A stretch of 64,000 bases of DNA, taken from NCBI RefSeq assembly GCF_042682785.1, contig NZ_JBHUIB010000001.1, forward strand, positions 434,001-498,000, written 5' to 3'. Numbering within the stretch: the stretch's first letter is position 1; each line of letters starts with the position of its first letter. This DNA is from Thalassotalea_F euphylliae (GTDB lineage: Bacteria; Pseudomonadota; Gammaproteobacteria; Enterobacterales; Alteromonadaceae). The position numbers and the translations under genes were made by a program. Positions 43,294 through 53,352 of the stretch are shown piece by piece. The notes under the pieces are model-generated. The model saw nothing but the letters and a program-made list of their open reading frames with translations. It was not told the origin of the DNA and ran no database searches.

Positions 43294-44829
43294 TTATTTG
43301 AATGTAGTACTTAGGCCCTCAATACTCTCTACATTTTCGAAGACATGCTCACTATTACGCTCTACTTCACGCGCTATTTCCGTGTTTTCATGTGATATCC
43401 CACTAATGGTATGAACACTTTGCGTGATTTGATTGGCCACTACGCTTTGCTCTTCTGCGGCGGTGGATATTTGCGAGGTGACATCGCCAAGTTCATGCAT
43501 CATTTCAATCACGCTATCCATGGCATTTTTAGCTTCTACTGATTCTGTATTACATTGCTCAGCATTTTCGCGACTGGTCAACATTAATGTACTCCATGAC
43601 TCAAGCGTAGATTGTAAGCCACGAACCGAGCCTCGTATTTGCTCCGTTGCCATTTGCGTGCGGCCTGCAAGTGTACGCACTTCATCTGCTACTACCGCGA
43701 AGCCTCTACCCTGCTCACCCGCGCGTGCCGCCTCAATTGCTGCATTAAGTGCTAGTAGGTTGGTTTGGTCAGCAATACCTTCAATTTCTGCCATGATATT
43801 AGCAATTTCATCCGCCTCTGATACAAGTTCTGTCGCGGTATTGGCAGCATTTTCTACATCTGAGGCAAGTACACTAATTTTTTCTTGGCTGGAATTAACG
43901 ACATTAATGGCACTATCGGCAGTGTCTTGCACTTCCTTCACTTTGTCATAAGCGCCGGTAGTATTGCGGCTAACTTCATCGATGGTGGTGCTCATTTCTG
44001 TAATTGCTGTAGCCAATTGGTCAAGATGAGAGCTCTCTTCCATAATGCCTGCAAATGATTTAGCAGAACTGGCCTGCAAGTCTTCAGCAACTTTTTTCAA
44101 GTTACGGCCGGAGTCGTTGCCGCGCCCTAAAATGGTAACAACTTTTGCGTTAAGTAAGCGTTGGGGATAGGTTAATAATGATACCAGTCCTGTCCCGTTA
44201 ATAACCCATCTCGTCGGACTGTCATATTGCGCTTGCAGCTCTTTGATATGTTTCGGCAATTGAATAAATTCTTCATTGTAGATAAGCACTATAAGCGCCA
44301 CCATCAAGAGTGGAACTAGCGACGCTACCAGACTGCCAGACAACCAAGCGACAACGCCCATTGATAGTAATGTCACTATGGCGGCCAATGCCATTTTCAA
44401 CGCATAATTTAAGCCAAATTCGTTTACGCTGCCGCCTTGATTAATCGCATCATATAATGCTTGTGCGTTATCTTTGGCCTCTTTTGTCGGCTTGTGGCGA
44501 ACAGACTGATAACCAGTCACTACGCCATTTTCGTATAGCGGTGTAACAAACGCGTCGACCCAGTAGTAATCACCATTTTTACAACGATTTTTGACAATAC
44601 CGCGCCATGAGTCACCTCGCTGAAGCTTGTCCCATAAGTCGGCAAACGCTGCTTTTGGCATGTCAGCATGTCGAATTAAATTATGAGGTTGTCCCACCAA
44701 CTCTTCTTGAGTGTATCCAGCAATGTCACAAAATGCGTCATTTGCGTAGGTAATAACACCTCGGGTGTCAGTGGTTGAGACAAGTTGTTGATCTTCAGAG
44801 AACAACCTTTCTTTTCCGGAATTTGCCAT
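43294..44829 (-). CDS. PAS-containing methyl-accepting chemotaxis protein (Aer-like)
   Basis: 511 residues. N-terminal PAS domain (about 10-115: GVITYANDAFCDIAGYTQEELVGQPHNLIRHADMP is the Aer pattern), two hydrophobic segments (about 150-195) and a long cytoplasmic signalling domain with the hairpin tip EIEGIADQTNLLALNAAIEAARAGEQGRGFAVVADEVR. There is no large periplasmic sensor, so it probably reports redox or energy state to CheA/CheW through the PAS domain. Stands alone; downstream terminator at 43241. Confidence 0.93.
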   Translation of the reverse strand: MANSGKERLFSEDQQLVSTTDTRGVITYANDAFCDIAGYTQEELVGQPHNLIRHADMPKAAFADLWDKLQRGDSWRGIVKNRCKNGDYYWVDAFVTPLYENGVVTGYQSVRHKPTKEAKDNAQALYDAINQGGSVNEFGLNYALKMALAAIVTLLSMGVVAWLSGSLVASLVPLLMVALIVLIYNEEFIQLPKHIKELQAQYDSPTRWVINGTGLVSLLTYPQRLLNAKVVTILGRGNDSGRNLKKVAEDLQASSAKSFAGIMEESSHLDQLATAITEMSTTIDEVSRNTTGAYDKVKEVQDTADSAINVVNSSQEKISVLASDVENAANTATELVSEADEIANIMAEIEGIADQTNLLALNAAIEAARAGEQGRGFAVVADEVRTLAGRTQMATEQIRGSVRGLQSTLESWSTLMLTSRENAEQCNTESVEAKNAMDSVIEMMHELGDVTSQISTAAEEQSVVANQITQSVHTISGISHENTEIAREVERNSEHVFENVESIEGLSTTFK

Positions 44830-44955
44830 ACTCGTTACGTCTCTTTATCGCTTCTTTGTTACAACTTTTTTAATGGCGGCATTTGATACCAAACCTATAA
44901 AATCGTCAATGGCTGAACTGCTCGGTCGCCAACTTATTGATCTAGATCAAGTTTT

Positions 44956-46368
44956 TCAAAACAGCTGCCATGGAATATTTATCAATAATTTAACATCTCG
45001 TTCTGAGGTAAACATATTGGGATAATACCAACTACCTAGTTCGTCCTGTCGATTATTATAGTCGGTGTAATGTAAGTTGATACTTGCCCCTTTAAAGTAA
45101 CCCTCTTGAAAAGTGAAGCCAATATCAATGTTATAGGCCCACTCTTCACCGCGCGGCGCACGCTTATCTTCTTCCCCATTTAGCCAACGAATAGCACCCC
45201 AGCCATAAACCAACGAGGCGCCAATTCGCCAGCCCTGTTGACCAATGATATTCACCGGGTTTAACCAAACACCTGTAAATACGGCTTTCTCTCCGTCGTG
45301 GTTCCAATCAGAACGTGCATCCCACCAAAATTCAGATGCGCCTTGAGAGTTCGCATAACCGCGGGTTAAACGCGGTATGTAGTTACCGAACCCTTGTGCT
45401 CGGGTGTAAATAGCTTCGGCCCGCCAGTCAATGGTGTCATGCGTTGCTTGATAACGAACGCCTTGCTGCCAAGCAAGACTTTGATAAAGCTCAAACTCAT
45501 CATCACCTAACGACTCAGAGCCATAAAACGAATAACTCACGCTAGCGCTGTCACCAATATTGAGTGTTTTCTCAAACTTTAGGTAATAGCTTTTTAGGTA
45601 ATCCTGCGATTCGCCATAACCCGCTTCAACCGTAAACGGCTTTCTCTGATAACTAGCCCCTAGGCCCCAAATGTAGTCAATTTCAGTTTCACTATTCAAA
45701 GGTTCCCATGAGTTCACTTTGTAAAACTTTTGAGTATAGCGATACCACGGTGCTTTATACTCATCTGCCCAAGCACCATAGTAAGTCACGTTGTCTGTTT
45801 CATATTTGAGTTGAACACCTTGGTAGGTGCCAGGGTGATTTGACCAGTTAACACCAATAATGCCTGGGACATGCAGTGCGCTATATCCTATAGTAGCAGT
45901 AAGCTTGTCATTTATGAGGTGCAGGGAAACAGCGTTAACGGTTACTGCCCAGTCGGAGTCTGCCTTATCCTTATTTTCCTCTCCCCAACGATCTCCCGCA
46001 AAAGAAAACTCATGCTCTATGTTACGGGTTGCGTCGTTATCATATTCAATATCACTAGCCCCATAACCTGCCAGACGATAACTGATGTAATTAAGCCAGC
46101 GGCCACTTTGATAGTCTAAGCCAAACTGCACTGTGGTGTGGTCTAAATCACTTTTGTAACCTGACTCGATAACATCATCGTCGAAGTTATCACGCACACT
46201 AACAAAGGTTTCACTGCCGCCTTCATATCGATCACGGTTACGCGTGAAAAAGAACAGCGAATTGGTGAGGTCTGCCTCTTCATATAGCGCTTGCCAAAAC
46301 GTATTTGACGTTTGTGCTGCACTCACATTTGGCAATAGACAGAAAAAGATAAAAAAGAAATTACGCAT
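44956..46368 (-). CDS. Outer-membrane porin, OprD/chitoporin-like
   Basis: About 470 residues with a short signal peptide (MRNFFFIFFCLLPNVSAAQT) and a barrel-like alternation of aromatic and charged residues, ending in WQLF with terminal Phe. Segments such as VTYYGAWADEYKAPWYRYTQKF and SYSFYGSESLGDDEFELYQSLAWQ recall OprD/ChiP-type substrate-specific channels, but the match is by general pattern. It is the third gene of an operon behind a binding protein and a giant hybrid kinase (ATG 3 bases past the previous stop), so its cargo may be the kinase's signal. Confidence 0.7.
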   Translation of the reverse strand: MRNFFFIFFCLLPNVSAAQTSNTFWQALYEEADLTNSLFFFTRNRDRYEGGSETFVSVRDNFDDDVIESGYKSDLDHTTVQFGLDYQSGRWLNYISYRLAGYGASDIEYDNDATRNIEHEFSFAGDRWGEENKDKADSDWAVTVNAVSLHLINDKLTATIGYSALHVPGIIGVNWSNHPGTYQGVQLKYETDNVTYYGAWADEYKAPWYRYTQKFYKVNSWEPLNSETEIDYIWGLGASYQRKPFTVEAGYGESQDYLKSYYLKFEKTLNIGDSASVSYSFYGSESLGDDEFELYQSLAWQQGVRYQATHDTIDWRAEAIYTRAQGFGNYIPRLTRGYANSQGASEFWWDARSDWNHDGEKAVFTGVWLNPVNIIGQQGWRIGASLVYGWGAIRWLNGEEDKRAPRGEEWAYNIDIGFTFQEGYFKGASINLHYTDYNNRQDELGSWYYPNMFTSERDVKLLINIPWQLF

Positions 46369-46371
46369 CAC

Positions 46372-47322
46372 TTACTGATTCGCTAAATCAATCCATAGAT
46401 GTTTCTTTTCTAATGGCACAGATTTAGGGAGCAATGGGTTTGGTAAGCGATAAATTGTTTTATTGCGCCATTTACTTAACGGAAACAGCACCTTGGTAAC
46501 TTCACTTCGCGCCAGCAAAGCATCAAAACTGCCATCAGCAATTGATTTTTCTAGGCCTCGCTCTAGACGTGCCGCTAATTCAAAATTTTTATGGCTTGTA
46601 TAAAAGTAAAGTGGCAACGGATAGTGCACAAGAATATCGTCAAACGCCAATAAAGGCTGTTCTGGATAGGTTTTGTTATGATTTACCGCCTCAGCATAAC
46701 CTTCTGCAACACCACGCGGGAAATAGTCACAGTCACCGTCCAGCAGCATAAAAAACAATTGAGAGTAATCTGGATTTCGTACAACACCATAACCAGCTTG
46801 TTCCATAATATCAGCATCTGGCCAGTGGCTTGCCTGACAAGAGCGTAATTTTTTAAGCTCTTCCTCAGATTTAATATTTCTGAATTTTTCTTCATCTTCG
46901 GGCTTTATCAGCATCATGCGATAGCCAAGTAAGCCCCGCATTAGCGGCACACGTGCTGAACGAAACTTTTCTTCTCGTTCGGTCGTGGGCGCTGAAGTCA
47001 CCACATCCAAAATACCGTTGTGATTTAACAAACTTAAAATAATGCGCTGATTATAACTTGTCGGCAGTAACTCAATCCGTGTTTTTCCATACTCTTGTTC
47101 TGTAGCCGACAAAGCCAGGGTTAATAAATCGAGCAAATAACTGTGTGAGGCGTCGGCATCAGACTGAGGTGGGATCATGCGAATGACGTTGTCTGTTGTC
47201 AGTGTTGCTGACTCGCTTTGTTTGTTGTCACTGGCAGCGCTTTCAAATGCATATAATGTCGTTGACACACTCGATAACACCAAGATATTGAAGCACACGC
47301 ATATCGTACTAATGAGCCTCAT
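46372..47322 (-). CDS. Periplasmic solute-binding protein, family 3-like
   Basis: 316 residues; signal peptide MRLISTICVCFNILVLSSVSTTLYA. The mature protein resembles amino-acid/opine-type binding proteins: RIELLPTSYNQRIILSLLNHNGILDVVTSAPTTERE, RVPLMRGLLGYRMMLI, and a C-terminal YFYTSHKNFELAARLERGLEKSIADGSF helix. No ABC permease is linked. It overlaps the kinase gene by 14 bases with GGAG in the kinase codons, so expression is coupled; a co-sensor of the kinase's own SBP domain is the likely role. Confidence 0.78.
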   Translation of the reverse strand: MRLISTICVCFNILVLSSVSTTLYAFESAASDNKQSESATLTTDNVIRMIPPQSDADASHSYLLDLLTLALSATEQEYGKTRIELLPTSYNQRIILSLLNHNGILDVVTSAPTTEREEKFRSARVPLMRGLLGYRMMLIKPEDEEKFRNIKSEEELKKLRSCQASHWPDADIMEQAGYGVVRNPDYSQLFFMLLDGDCDYFPRGVAEGYAEAVNHNKTYPEQPLLAFDDILVHYPLPLYFYTSHKNFELAARLERGLEKSIADGSFDALLARSEVTKVLFPLSKWRNKTIYRLPNPLLPKSVPLEKKHLWIDLANQ

Positions 47323-50300
47323 GATGCTTCTCCTTCAGCTGTTGTAACTTCTCTTCTGCCGTTTCGAAGTCATAGTCGACCAAGGCTTTCACTAACTGAG
47401 AACACATGTGTTTGGTACTAGGGTCAACAAAGTGATTTTCTAGCTCCGCTGCAATATCTTGCGCTGTAGCGTCAAATTCTTCGATCAACTCACCAAGTTC
47501 ATCAAGTCGCTCTGCGATTTCTTCTTTTGAATACAAATTATCAACATTCACTTGTGAAGGCGTGTCGCGAAGCACTATTAGGTCATTGCTTTCGATATCT
47601 TCGATAACATCTGCAAGGTCAGCATTAACTTGCGACAGCTTTCCGCGAATTTGCTGCTGATGCTCGGCAAGCTTTTCGACATCATTTGGCGTGGTCATGT
47701 GCTCAAGCTCTGCTGCCGATTTAAATAAAGTAGTAGCACCTAAGTTACCCGCAGAGCCTTTTAACGTGTGAGCGACTCTTGTCGCGCCTTTCCAATCTCG
47801 CTGCTCGAAATAGGCATTGTACTCGTCACTAAAGCTTCGCTGGCCTTCAACAAAACGGCTTAATAAGCGACGATACAATGACTCATTGCCGTTACACACC
47901 TCTAACCCTTTAGCCATATCAACAACCGTTAACTTGAGCGGTTGTGCAACAGGGTTTGCGCTCACAGCCTCTTGAGGTTTGTTGATGACTTGGGATAATT
48001 CATCATCTGTTTTGGGTGCGAGCCACTGTGCCATAGTGCCGTACATTTGTTTCACATCGATAGGCTTACTGATGTGGGCGTTCATCCCCTCTTTCACCAC
48101 CCGTTCCTTGTCGCTCTTCATCGCATTTGCTGTCATCGCAATGATAGGCAGGGACTTATGTGTTTCTCGAATAATACGTGTTGCTTCATAACCGTCCATA
48201 ATTGGCATTTGAATGTCCATCAACACGATATCAAACTGACCATCCCGTACTTTTTCCACCGCTTCTTTACCGTGATTTGCAACAGTGACATCCAAGCTAG
48301 CCTGCTTAAGTAATTCAACGGCAAGCTCTTGGTTAAGATCATTATCCTCAACTAATAGCACTCGATAGCCAGCCAAGCGCCTAATATCAGCTTGAGTCCG
48401 TGCCGCTTGTTTTTGCTTGATAAAGTCAGACGCTTCGCTTGCTACTAACTTTCGTAGCCCATTAAAGAGAGAGGATGGGGTAACGGGCTTTGGAATCAGC
48501 GCATCAAAGTTTTCGCTAATAGCGCTATCACCTATGGTATCTCGCGTATGACCAGATACCATGACCGCATGTTTGACGTGCTCACCTTGCAACATTTTCA
48601 AACGTTCATAGGTTTCTAGACCATCCATGTCTGGCATTTTCCAGTCGATTAATGCTAAATCAAAACTAAAATCAACCTTAGACGCTAACTCCACCGCTTG
48701 TTGACCTGATAAAGCACTGTAGACCTGACAACCAAAGCTTTCCATGATTTCCTTGTGCACTTCAATGCTCGACGGATTATCGTCAACGATCAACACTTTC
48801 TTATCATCAAGAATAGTTTTCGCGGTTTGCGTAGCAAACGTATCGCCATCAGCGCTTTTCTGCAGCACGATGGTAAAAATAAATTCGCTCCCTACACCTA
48901 ATTGGCTCTCAGCCCAAATTCGGCCTCCCATTTGTTCAACCAAGCTTTTTGAAATAGACAGGCCAAGACCTGTACCACCATATTTTCGCGTCGTAGAAGC
49001 ATCAGCCTGAGAGAACGACTTAAACAGCTTGTTTTGTTGTTCTGGACTCATGCCAATGCCAGTGTCTTTCACTGAAAACTGCACGACTACTTCAGACGTT
49101 CTGTTTTCTTGAAGCAACGCGGAAATGGTCACTTCGCCTTGTTCGGTAAACTTCACCGAGTTAGCAGTAAGGTTGGTCAGTACTTGATTGATGCGCAGCG
49201 GGTCACCAATTAGCTCAATCGGAATATTGGGGTCAATATTAAACAGCAGTTCTAAGTTCTTCTCTTCTGTTTTAACAGACACTACAGTGCTTAAGTCTTC
49301 TAATACTTCGTCTAAGTTAAACGGTATAAGCTCTAACTCAATTTTGCCTGCTTCAATCTTCGAAAAATCTAAAATATCGTTGATGATGCCCAATAAGTTT
49401 GTCGCTGAGCGATTGACTTTACTGATGTAGTTTTGCGTTTTACTGTCCAAATCACCCTGCAGCGCTAAATAGGACATACCAATAATCGCATTCATGGGGG
49501 TGCGAATTTCATGACTCATATTCGCCAAAAAGTTCGATTTAGATGCGCTGGCTTCATCAGCCATTTTTTTCGCTTCCACCAAGGCCTGTTTTACTTCTGC
49601 CTCTTTGGTGATATCGCGAAAAACAATTACAGCGCCAACGATGTTGCCATCAACAATGAGCGGATTAATACCCACTTCAACGGAAAGATTTAATAGTTCA
49701 AGGCTTTTAACATGATGAGAGCTGAAGCCTGTTGCCTGACCGTCTCGCAAGCTCTGTGACAATTGCTCTTTAAGGATATCTTGTTCATTGTCGTCACATA
49801 CGCGAATAATTTTATCGACGGGTAGCCCCACAGCACTGTCCGCATCACGTTGAAACATCTTACTGAACGCTTTATTGGTATATATGCAAGACAACGATGT
49901 GTTGACACCAATAATAGCGTCAGTCACTGAACCTAGAATCAAGCGATTGTCTTGTTCGGACTTCACGAGTTCTTGAGTGCGCTCTTCAACAAGTTTCTCA
50001 AGGCGCTTGTTTGAATCAATTTGCAGCATGTGCGCCCGTCGCCCAATCATAAACATAAAGATAGAAAGCAAGGTGATTGTCATGGCAGCAATAATGGTGA
50101 TCAGCCACAGATTATTGCGAGTGCGGTTATAACCCGAATTCACCTCAGCGACTTCAATTTCCGACACCAACATAATGTCGAGTAATGGGTGCCAGTACCA
50201 CTTACCGATCACCAGGCGATCATTGTAGTTAAGGTAGCCTAATAAGTTCTCACCGCTGTTGTTAACGCGCACGCTTTCCAAAATACTAAATTCACCGCGA

Positions 50301-52003
50301 TCGGGAATGTCGACGTTCAGAATGGAGCTTTCGCCGACAGGAATAATGTTTTTGTCGATAAAGGTTTGGCTCATTCTACTGCGCGAAATCATCATGCCGT
50401 CGCTATTAACAGCATAAGTTTCACCAGTTTTGCCTGTACGCGCGTTCAAAAAGATGCGAGAGAATTCGCCATTAGGGTCGAAAGCGAACAGCATTGCCGC
50501 AATAATTTCTCCTTCATATTTCACCGGCGTGCCGATAATCATTACGGGATCTTTATCATCCTTACTAACATTGCCATCGAGATCGACATCAGAGAGCACT
50601 GGCGAAATAAATACGTTTTTACCTTGTTTAATATTGTCTAGTAGTTTGCTGGCTTGTTGCTGAATTAAGCTTTCACTACCAATGGGTTGGTTATATTTGG
50701 CGGCAATAGTATGGCCTTCCATATCCAATAGATAATAACCTACGGCTATAGTGTTAATGACAGCTTGGCTGTTAATTGTGTCTCTGAAGGCACGCAATTC
50801 TTGCGAACCGATCGTGTCGTAGTTAGCCTTTTTTAGCTCATTCAATACCCAAGAAAGTTCCTGCACATCAACTGATTTGGCGACTTCTGATATTAATAAG
50901 ACTCGCTCTTCATACCAGTCAATAAGACGCCTATCCGTGGTAGTTAAACTGACATCTAAGGTTTCAGCAAAACCTTGAGTCGCGCTAATTCGATTATTTT
51001 GTAGAATGAAATAATTCAACCCGATGATGAGCGCAATGATGAAAGCGACACCAACAATATAACCATTGCGAAATTTGTCTGAACCAAAGCGTTCCGCAAT
51101 GGAGTCCGCACGTCGTCGATAATTAAAAAAAATGTATAGAATTAGAAAGCTAGAGACGACAGCAACTCCTAATGCCGTGACTTGAAAGGTTGTATCATGT
51201 GCTTGCTGTTGTTCTGCAAACACTTTGTCGGTATCAATGCCCATCCACTTGGTTTTTAATGTAGACAGTCGCGTCGCACCTATTTTATTCAATCCATAGT
51301 TGACCCATTCAACCAATTCAGGGTGCTTTTTATTGACACAAATATGGAGTGTCATACTCTTCACACGGGGAATAGACAGCAACTGAATACCTGTGTATCG
51401 ATTCCGCTCAGTCCAATAGTGTGCTTGGCCAGCATCGGTAACAAAGCCATCAAGTTGACGGTTTGCAATTTGTGCAATCCCCTCCTCAACACTCGATATC
51501 GCGACAATTTCCGCGCCGCCAGATAACGACTTTGCATCTGCTACTGTTGCATAGCCTTTTCCGTAACCAATCCTATGTTTGGGACGTAAGTCATTAGCTT
51601 GCTTTATCGCGTTACTTTTGTGGGTAACAAGGTAGGACACTTTGCTGATGATGGGGTTAGAGATCAGCAAATCAAAACGCTTTGCAGTGGATGGCGCACA
51701 TAAAGATAGGGCGTAATACTCACCCATAGAGACTTTTCTGGCTTGCTCAGAAAATAAACCTGCACTGCCGTATTCAATAGTAAACGGGATCGCCGCGTTG
51801 AGTTCATCAACAACATCTCTACCAAAGCCAACGAATTCACCACTGTCATTGATAAACTCATAAGGAGCCAACTGTTCGTCGGCACCTATCGTGACGGTTG
51901 GATGTTGTTGCGCCCATTCGACGAGTCGTGGGTCTGCTTGCTGCGCTTTAACACTAAAAAGTGATGTACCTAGGATAAATAGTAGCCAGAATCGCCAGTT
52001 CAT
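47309..52003 (-). CDS. Giant hybrid sensor kinase (SBP-Cache-PAS-HK-REC-REC-Hpt)
   Basis: 1564 residues. In order: signal/anchor (1-20), a bacterial family-3 solute-binding domain (about 25-255), TM (about 272-292), TM (about 312-332), Cache-type periplasmic domain (about 335-640), TM (about 650-672), PAS (about 695-800), HisKA with phospho-His near 831 (ANMSHEIRTPMNA), HATPase (about 940-1055), REC1 with Asp near 1119 (LIDWKMP), REC2 with Asp near 1263 (LMDIQMP) and an Hpt with His near 1412 (AHTLKGSAGNLG). A complete internal phosphorelay of the BvgS/EvgS type; the final DNA-binding partner is not adjacent. Confidence 0.93.
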   Translation of the reverse strand: MNWRFWLLFILGTSLFSVKAQQADPRLVEWAQQHPTVTIGADEQLAPYEFINDSGEFVGFGRDVVDELNAAIPFTIEYGSAGLFSEQARKVSMGEYYALSLCAPSTAKRFDLLISNPIISKVSYLVTHKSNAIKQANDLRPKHRIGYGKGYATVADAKSLSGGAEIVAISSVEEGIAQIANRQLDGFVTDAGQAHYWTERNRYTGIQLLSIPRVKSMTLHICVNKKHPELVEWVNYGLNKIGATRLSTLKTKWMGIDTDKVFAEQQQAHDTTFQVTALGVAVVSSFLILYIFFNYRRRADSIAERFGSDKFRNGYIVGVAFIIALIIGLNYFILQNNRISATQGFAETLDVSLTTTDRRLIDWYEERVLLISEVAKSVDVQELSWVLNELKKANYDTIGSQELRAFRDTINSQAVINTIAVGYYLLDMEGHTIAAKYNQPIGSESLIQQQASKLLDNIKQGKNVFISPVLSDVDLDGNVSKDDKDPVMIIGTPVKYEGEIIAAMLFAFDPNGEFSRIFLNARTGKTGETYAVNSDGMMISRSRMSQTFIDKNIIPVGESSILNVDIPDRGEFSILESVRVNNSGENLLGYLNYNDRLVIGKWYWHPLLDIMLVSEIEVAEVNSGYNRTRNNLWLITIIAAMTITLLSIFMFMIGRRAHMLQIDSNKRLEKLVEERTQELVKSEQDNRLILGSVTDAIIGVNTSLSCIYTNKAFSKMFQRDADSAVGLPVDKIIRVCDDNEQDILKEQLSQSLRDGQATGFSSHHVKSLELLNLSVEVGINPLIVDGNIVGAVIVFRDITKEAEVKQALVEAKKMADEASASKSNFLANMSHEIRTPMNAIIGMSYLALQGDLDSKTQNYISKVNRSATNLLGIINDILDFSKIEAGKIELELIPFNLDEVLEDLSTVVSVKTEEKNLELLFNIDPNIPIELIGDPLRINQVLTNLTANSVKFTEQGEVTISALLQENRTSEVVVQFSVKDTGIGMSPEQQNKLFKSFSQADASTTRKYGGTGLGLSISKSLVEQMGGRIWAESQLGVGSEFIFTIVLQKSADGDTFATQTAKTILDDKKVLIVDDNPSSIEVHKEIMESFGCQVYSALSGQQAVELASKVDFSFDLALIDWKMPDMDGLETYERLKMLQGEHVKHAVMVSGHTRDTIGDSAISENFDALIPKPVTPSSLFNGLRKLVASEASDFIKQKQAARTQADIRRLAGYRVLLVEDNDLNQELAVELLKQASLDVTVANHGKEAVEKVRDGQFDIVLMDIQMPIMDGYEATRIIRETHKSLPIIAMTANAMKSDKERVVKEGMNAHISKPIDVKQMYGTMAQWLAPKTDDELSQVINKPQEAVSANPVAQPLKLTVVDMAKGLEVCNGNESLYRRLLSRFVEGQRSFSDEYNAYFEQRDWKGATRVAHTLKGSAGNLGATTLFKSAAELEHMTTPNDVEKLAEHQQQIRGKLSQVNADLADVIEDIESNDLIVLRDTPSQVNVDNLYSKEEIAERLDELGELIEEFDATAQDIAAELENHFVDPSTKHMCSQLVKALVDYDFETAEEKLQQLKEKHHEAH

Positions 52004-52342
52004 ATTTTTATTATTCCAAGCTAAAGCGAAATTTATACGGTATCGGGTAATCTTTAGCCTAGTTCAATAAACAACCAATCTCTAGTTATCACATTATTTT
52101 TATTCGTAAAATTAGTAACTAACCCTCATTTTGTGAGTGGTGAATAGCGCGTTATCACAAGCGAAAAATGGATAATGAATGTAAAAACATGACGCAGTAA
52201 AACTGCTCTGAAAAGTACTCAGATAGACAAAAGCCAAAAGCGCGTGATTTGATAGGACCACGCTACACATACTACGCACTTTTCACGCTTTCACGAGGCA
52301 CAAGAGCGCACCCTGTGCCTGTTATAGCTACCTAATTAGTTG
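52004..52342. other. Non-coding region upstream of the giant kinase
   Basis: No credible gene. One hairpin, AGGCACA/TGTGCCT (52296-52302 and 52314-52320), lies just beyond the stop of the minus-strand gene at 52343 and may end its transcript; it lacks a T-tract. The left part, AT-rich, presumably holds the kinase promoter. Confidence 0.45.
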
Positions 52343-52666
52343 CTATGCAATCTTGCGGATAGTGTCATTACCGTGTGTATCACTACTACATTCATCAGCG
52401 CCTGCTAGGTGATGCCGCCGGTCATATTTTAATGACGTCACCCCTAATGCTTGGCAAACCGACTGAAATGTCGCTAAGTCTTGTTCGGTGAATTGGGCGT
52501 CATGCGCATGCATGGTGCCATCGAGAAAGGCGAAATCGCCGTTGATGTTGAGGTGAGCAATTGCTTCATAGGGCTGTCCATAGCTATCTACTTTCAATGC
52601 GCGAACTGATTTAACTTCAAATATCCAGCCGTCCATGCGCATATAGCGTGTAATAGCCTGTGTCAT
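52343..52666 (-). CDS. Small conserved protein of unknown function
   Basis: 107 residues, soluble, no signal peptide. Contains IFEVKSVRALKVDSYGQPYEAIAHLNINGDFAFLDG, which looks like a small beta-sheet fold, and a hydrophilic His/Asp-rich tail (DRRHHLAGADECSSD). I do not recognise a family. It lies between two hairpins and is separated from the EF-hand gene by a strong terminator, so it has its own promoter. Confidence 0.6.
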   Translation of the reverse strand: MTQAITRYMRMDGWIFEVKSVRALKVDSYGQPYEAIAHLNINGDFAFLDGTMHAHDAQFTEQDLATFQSVCQALGVTSLKYDRRHHLAGADECSSDTHGNDTIRKIA

Positions 52667-52680
52667 ACTATAGCCTTAGT

Positions 52681-52715
52681 AAAAAGGCCGACTGCCGGTT
52701 GGGTCAACAGTCGGC
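52681..52715 (-). terminator. Terminator of the EF-hand gene
   Basis: GCCGACTG / CAGTCGGC 8-bp stem with a 13-base loop, followed on the minus strand by CCTTTTTA. Only 24 bases beyond the EF-hand stop. Confidence 0.9.
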
Positions 52716-52738
52716 TAAGTGGGAATACACTACCCAGT

Positions 52739-53044
52739 TTAGATGTCTATTTTTACATCCACCTTAGCGAGGTACTGCTTTAACTCCTCTTCGCTAATAC
52801 CTTTATCGGCATTTGCGTCTATTTTTTTGAACTCTTTCTTTAGTAGCGCATTTTGATTATCGCCTAACTCTTTCTCGCTAATAACGCCATTCTTATCTGT
52901 ATCCAATGGCTCAAATAACTCGTTAGCGGCAATAACAGTATCTGCTTTTTTCTCTACTTTAACTTTGTCACCCGCATTAACTGATGATGCTACGGCAGCT
53001 GTTACTACAAACAGTGATACGTTTAATAAGCTTACTTTTTTCAT
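52739..53044 (-). CDS. Secreted EF-hand calcium-binding protein
   Basis: About 101 residues with a signal peptide (MKKVSLLNVSLFVVTAAVASSVNA). Two EF-hand loops are seen: DTDKNGVISEKE and DANADKGISEEE, both with the acidic positions 1, 3, 5 and 12 mostly filled. Probably a periplasmic calcium-binding or calcium-sensing protein. Start at 53044 is supported by AAGGAA upstream; the frame continues further without support. It is monocistronic, with a sigma-54-like promoter and two GlrR-type boxes upstream, shared with the divergent glrK operon. Confidence 0.88.
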   Translation of the reverse strand: MKKVSLLNVSLFVVTAAVASSVNAGDKVKVEKKADTVIAANELFEPLDTDKNGVISEKELGDNQNALLKKEFKKIDANADKGISEEELKQYLAKVDVKIDI

Positions 53045-53132
53045 GATGATTCCTTGTTTACTCTTTATGTCGTTATACAGATCATGTCTTGCTTCTCGCA
53101 TAAGTAACTCTGACATGACTTATTCTATGCAT

Positions 53133-53148
53133 TGCAGGCAACATACCA
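53133..53148 (-). promoter_or_regulatory. Sigma-54-like promoter of the EF-hand gene
   Basis: On the minus strand TGGTATG-N4-CTGCA: the -24 GG and -12 GC are 10 bases apart as required, and 9 of 12 defined positions fit TGGCACG-N4-TTGCW. A transcript would start near 53122, about 78 bases before the ATG. Confidence 0.65.
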
Positions 53149-53213
53149 ACTTACTCAAACCGTTGTTATAAAAGAGTTTTTCATTAAACATCACGTAATC
53201 ACCGGGCTTGAAC

Positions 53214-53231
53214 CGTCTCTTAATTGAGACA
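53214..53231. promoter_or_regulatory. GlrR-type box A
   Basis: CGTC-N10-GACA, one base from the TGTC-N10-GACA site known for the GlrR regulator of enterobacteria; the arms extend to GTCTC/GAGAC. About 100 bases upstream of the sigma-54-like start site. Confidence 0.65.
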
Positions 53232-53334
53232 GCTTTACGAAATGTAAAATCATTATTCTTCATAAAAAGTACCGAAAAATATTTATAACTTTATTTTTCA
53301 TATACTTAGACAAACAAAACACAAACAAAGGCAC

Positions 53335-53352
53335 TGTCTCCTGTAAGAGACA
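53335..53352. promoter_or_regulatory. GlrR-type box B
   Basis: TGTC-N10-GACA, exact match to the GlrR site, with 6-bp arms TGTCTC/GAGACA. 121 bases from box A and about 65-80 bases before the glrK start, so it could also affect glrK. Confidence 0.7.

Noticed and set aside
43433..43951. 172-residue open frame antisense to the chemoreceptor gene
   Set aside because: Ala/Ser-rich reverse-frame product opposite the conserved signalling domain; no independent coding signal.
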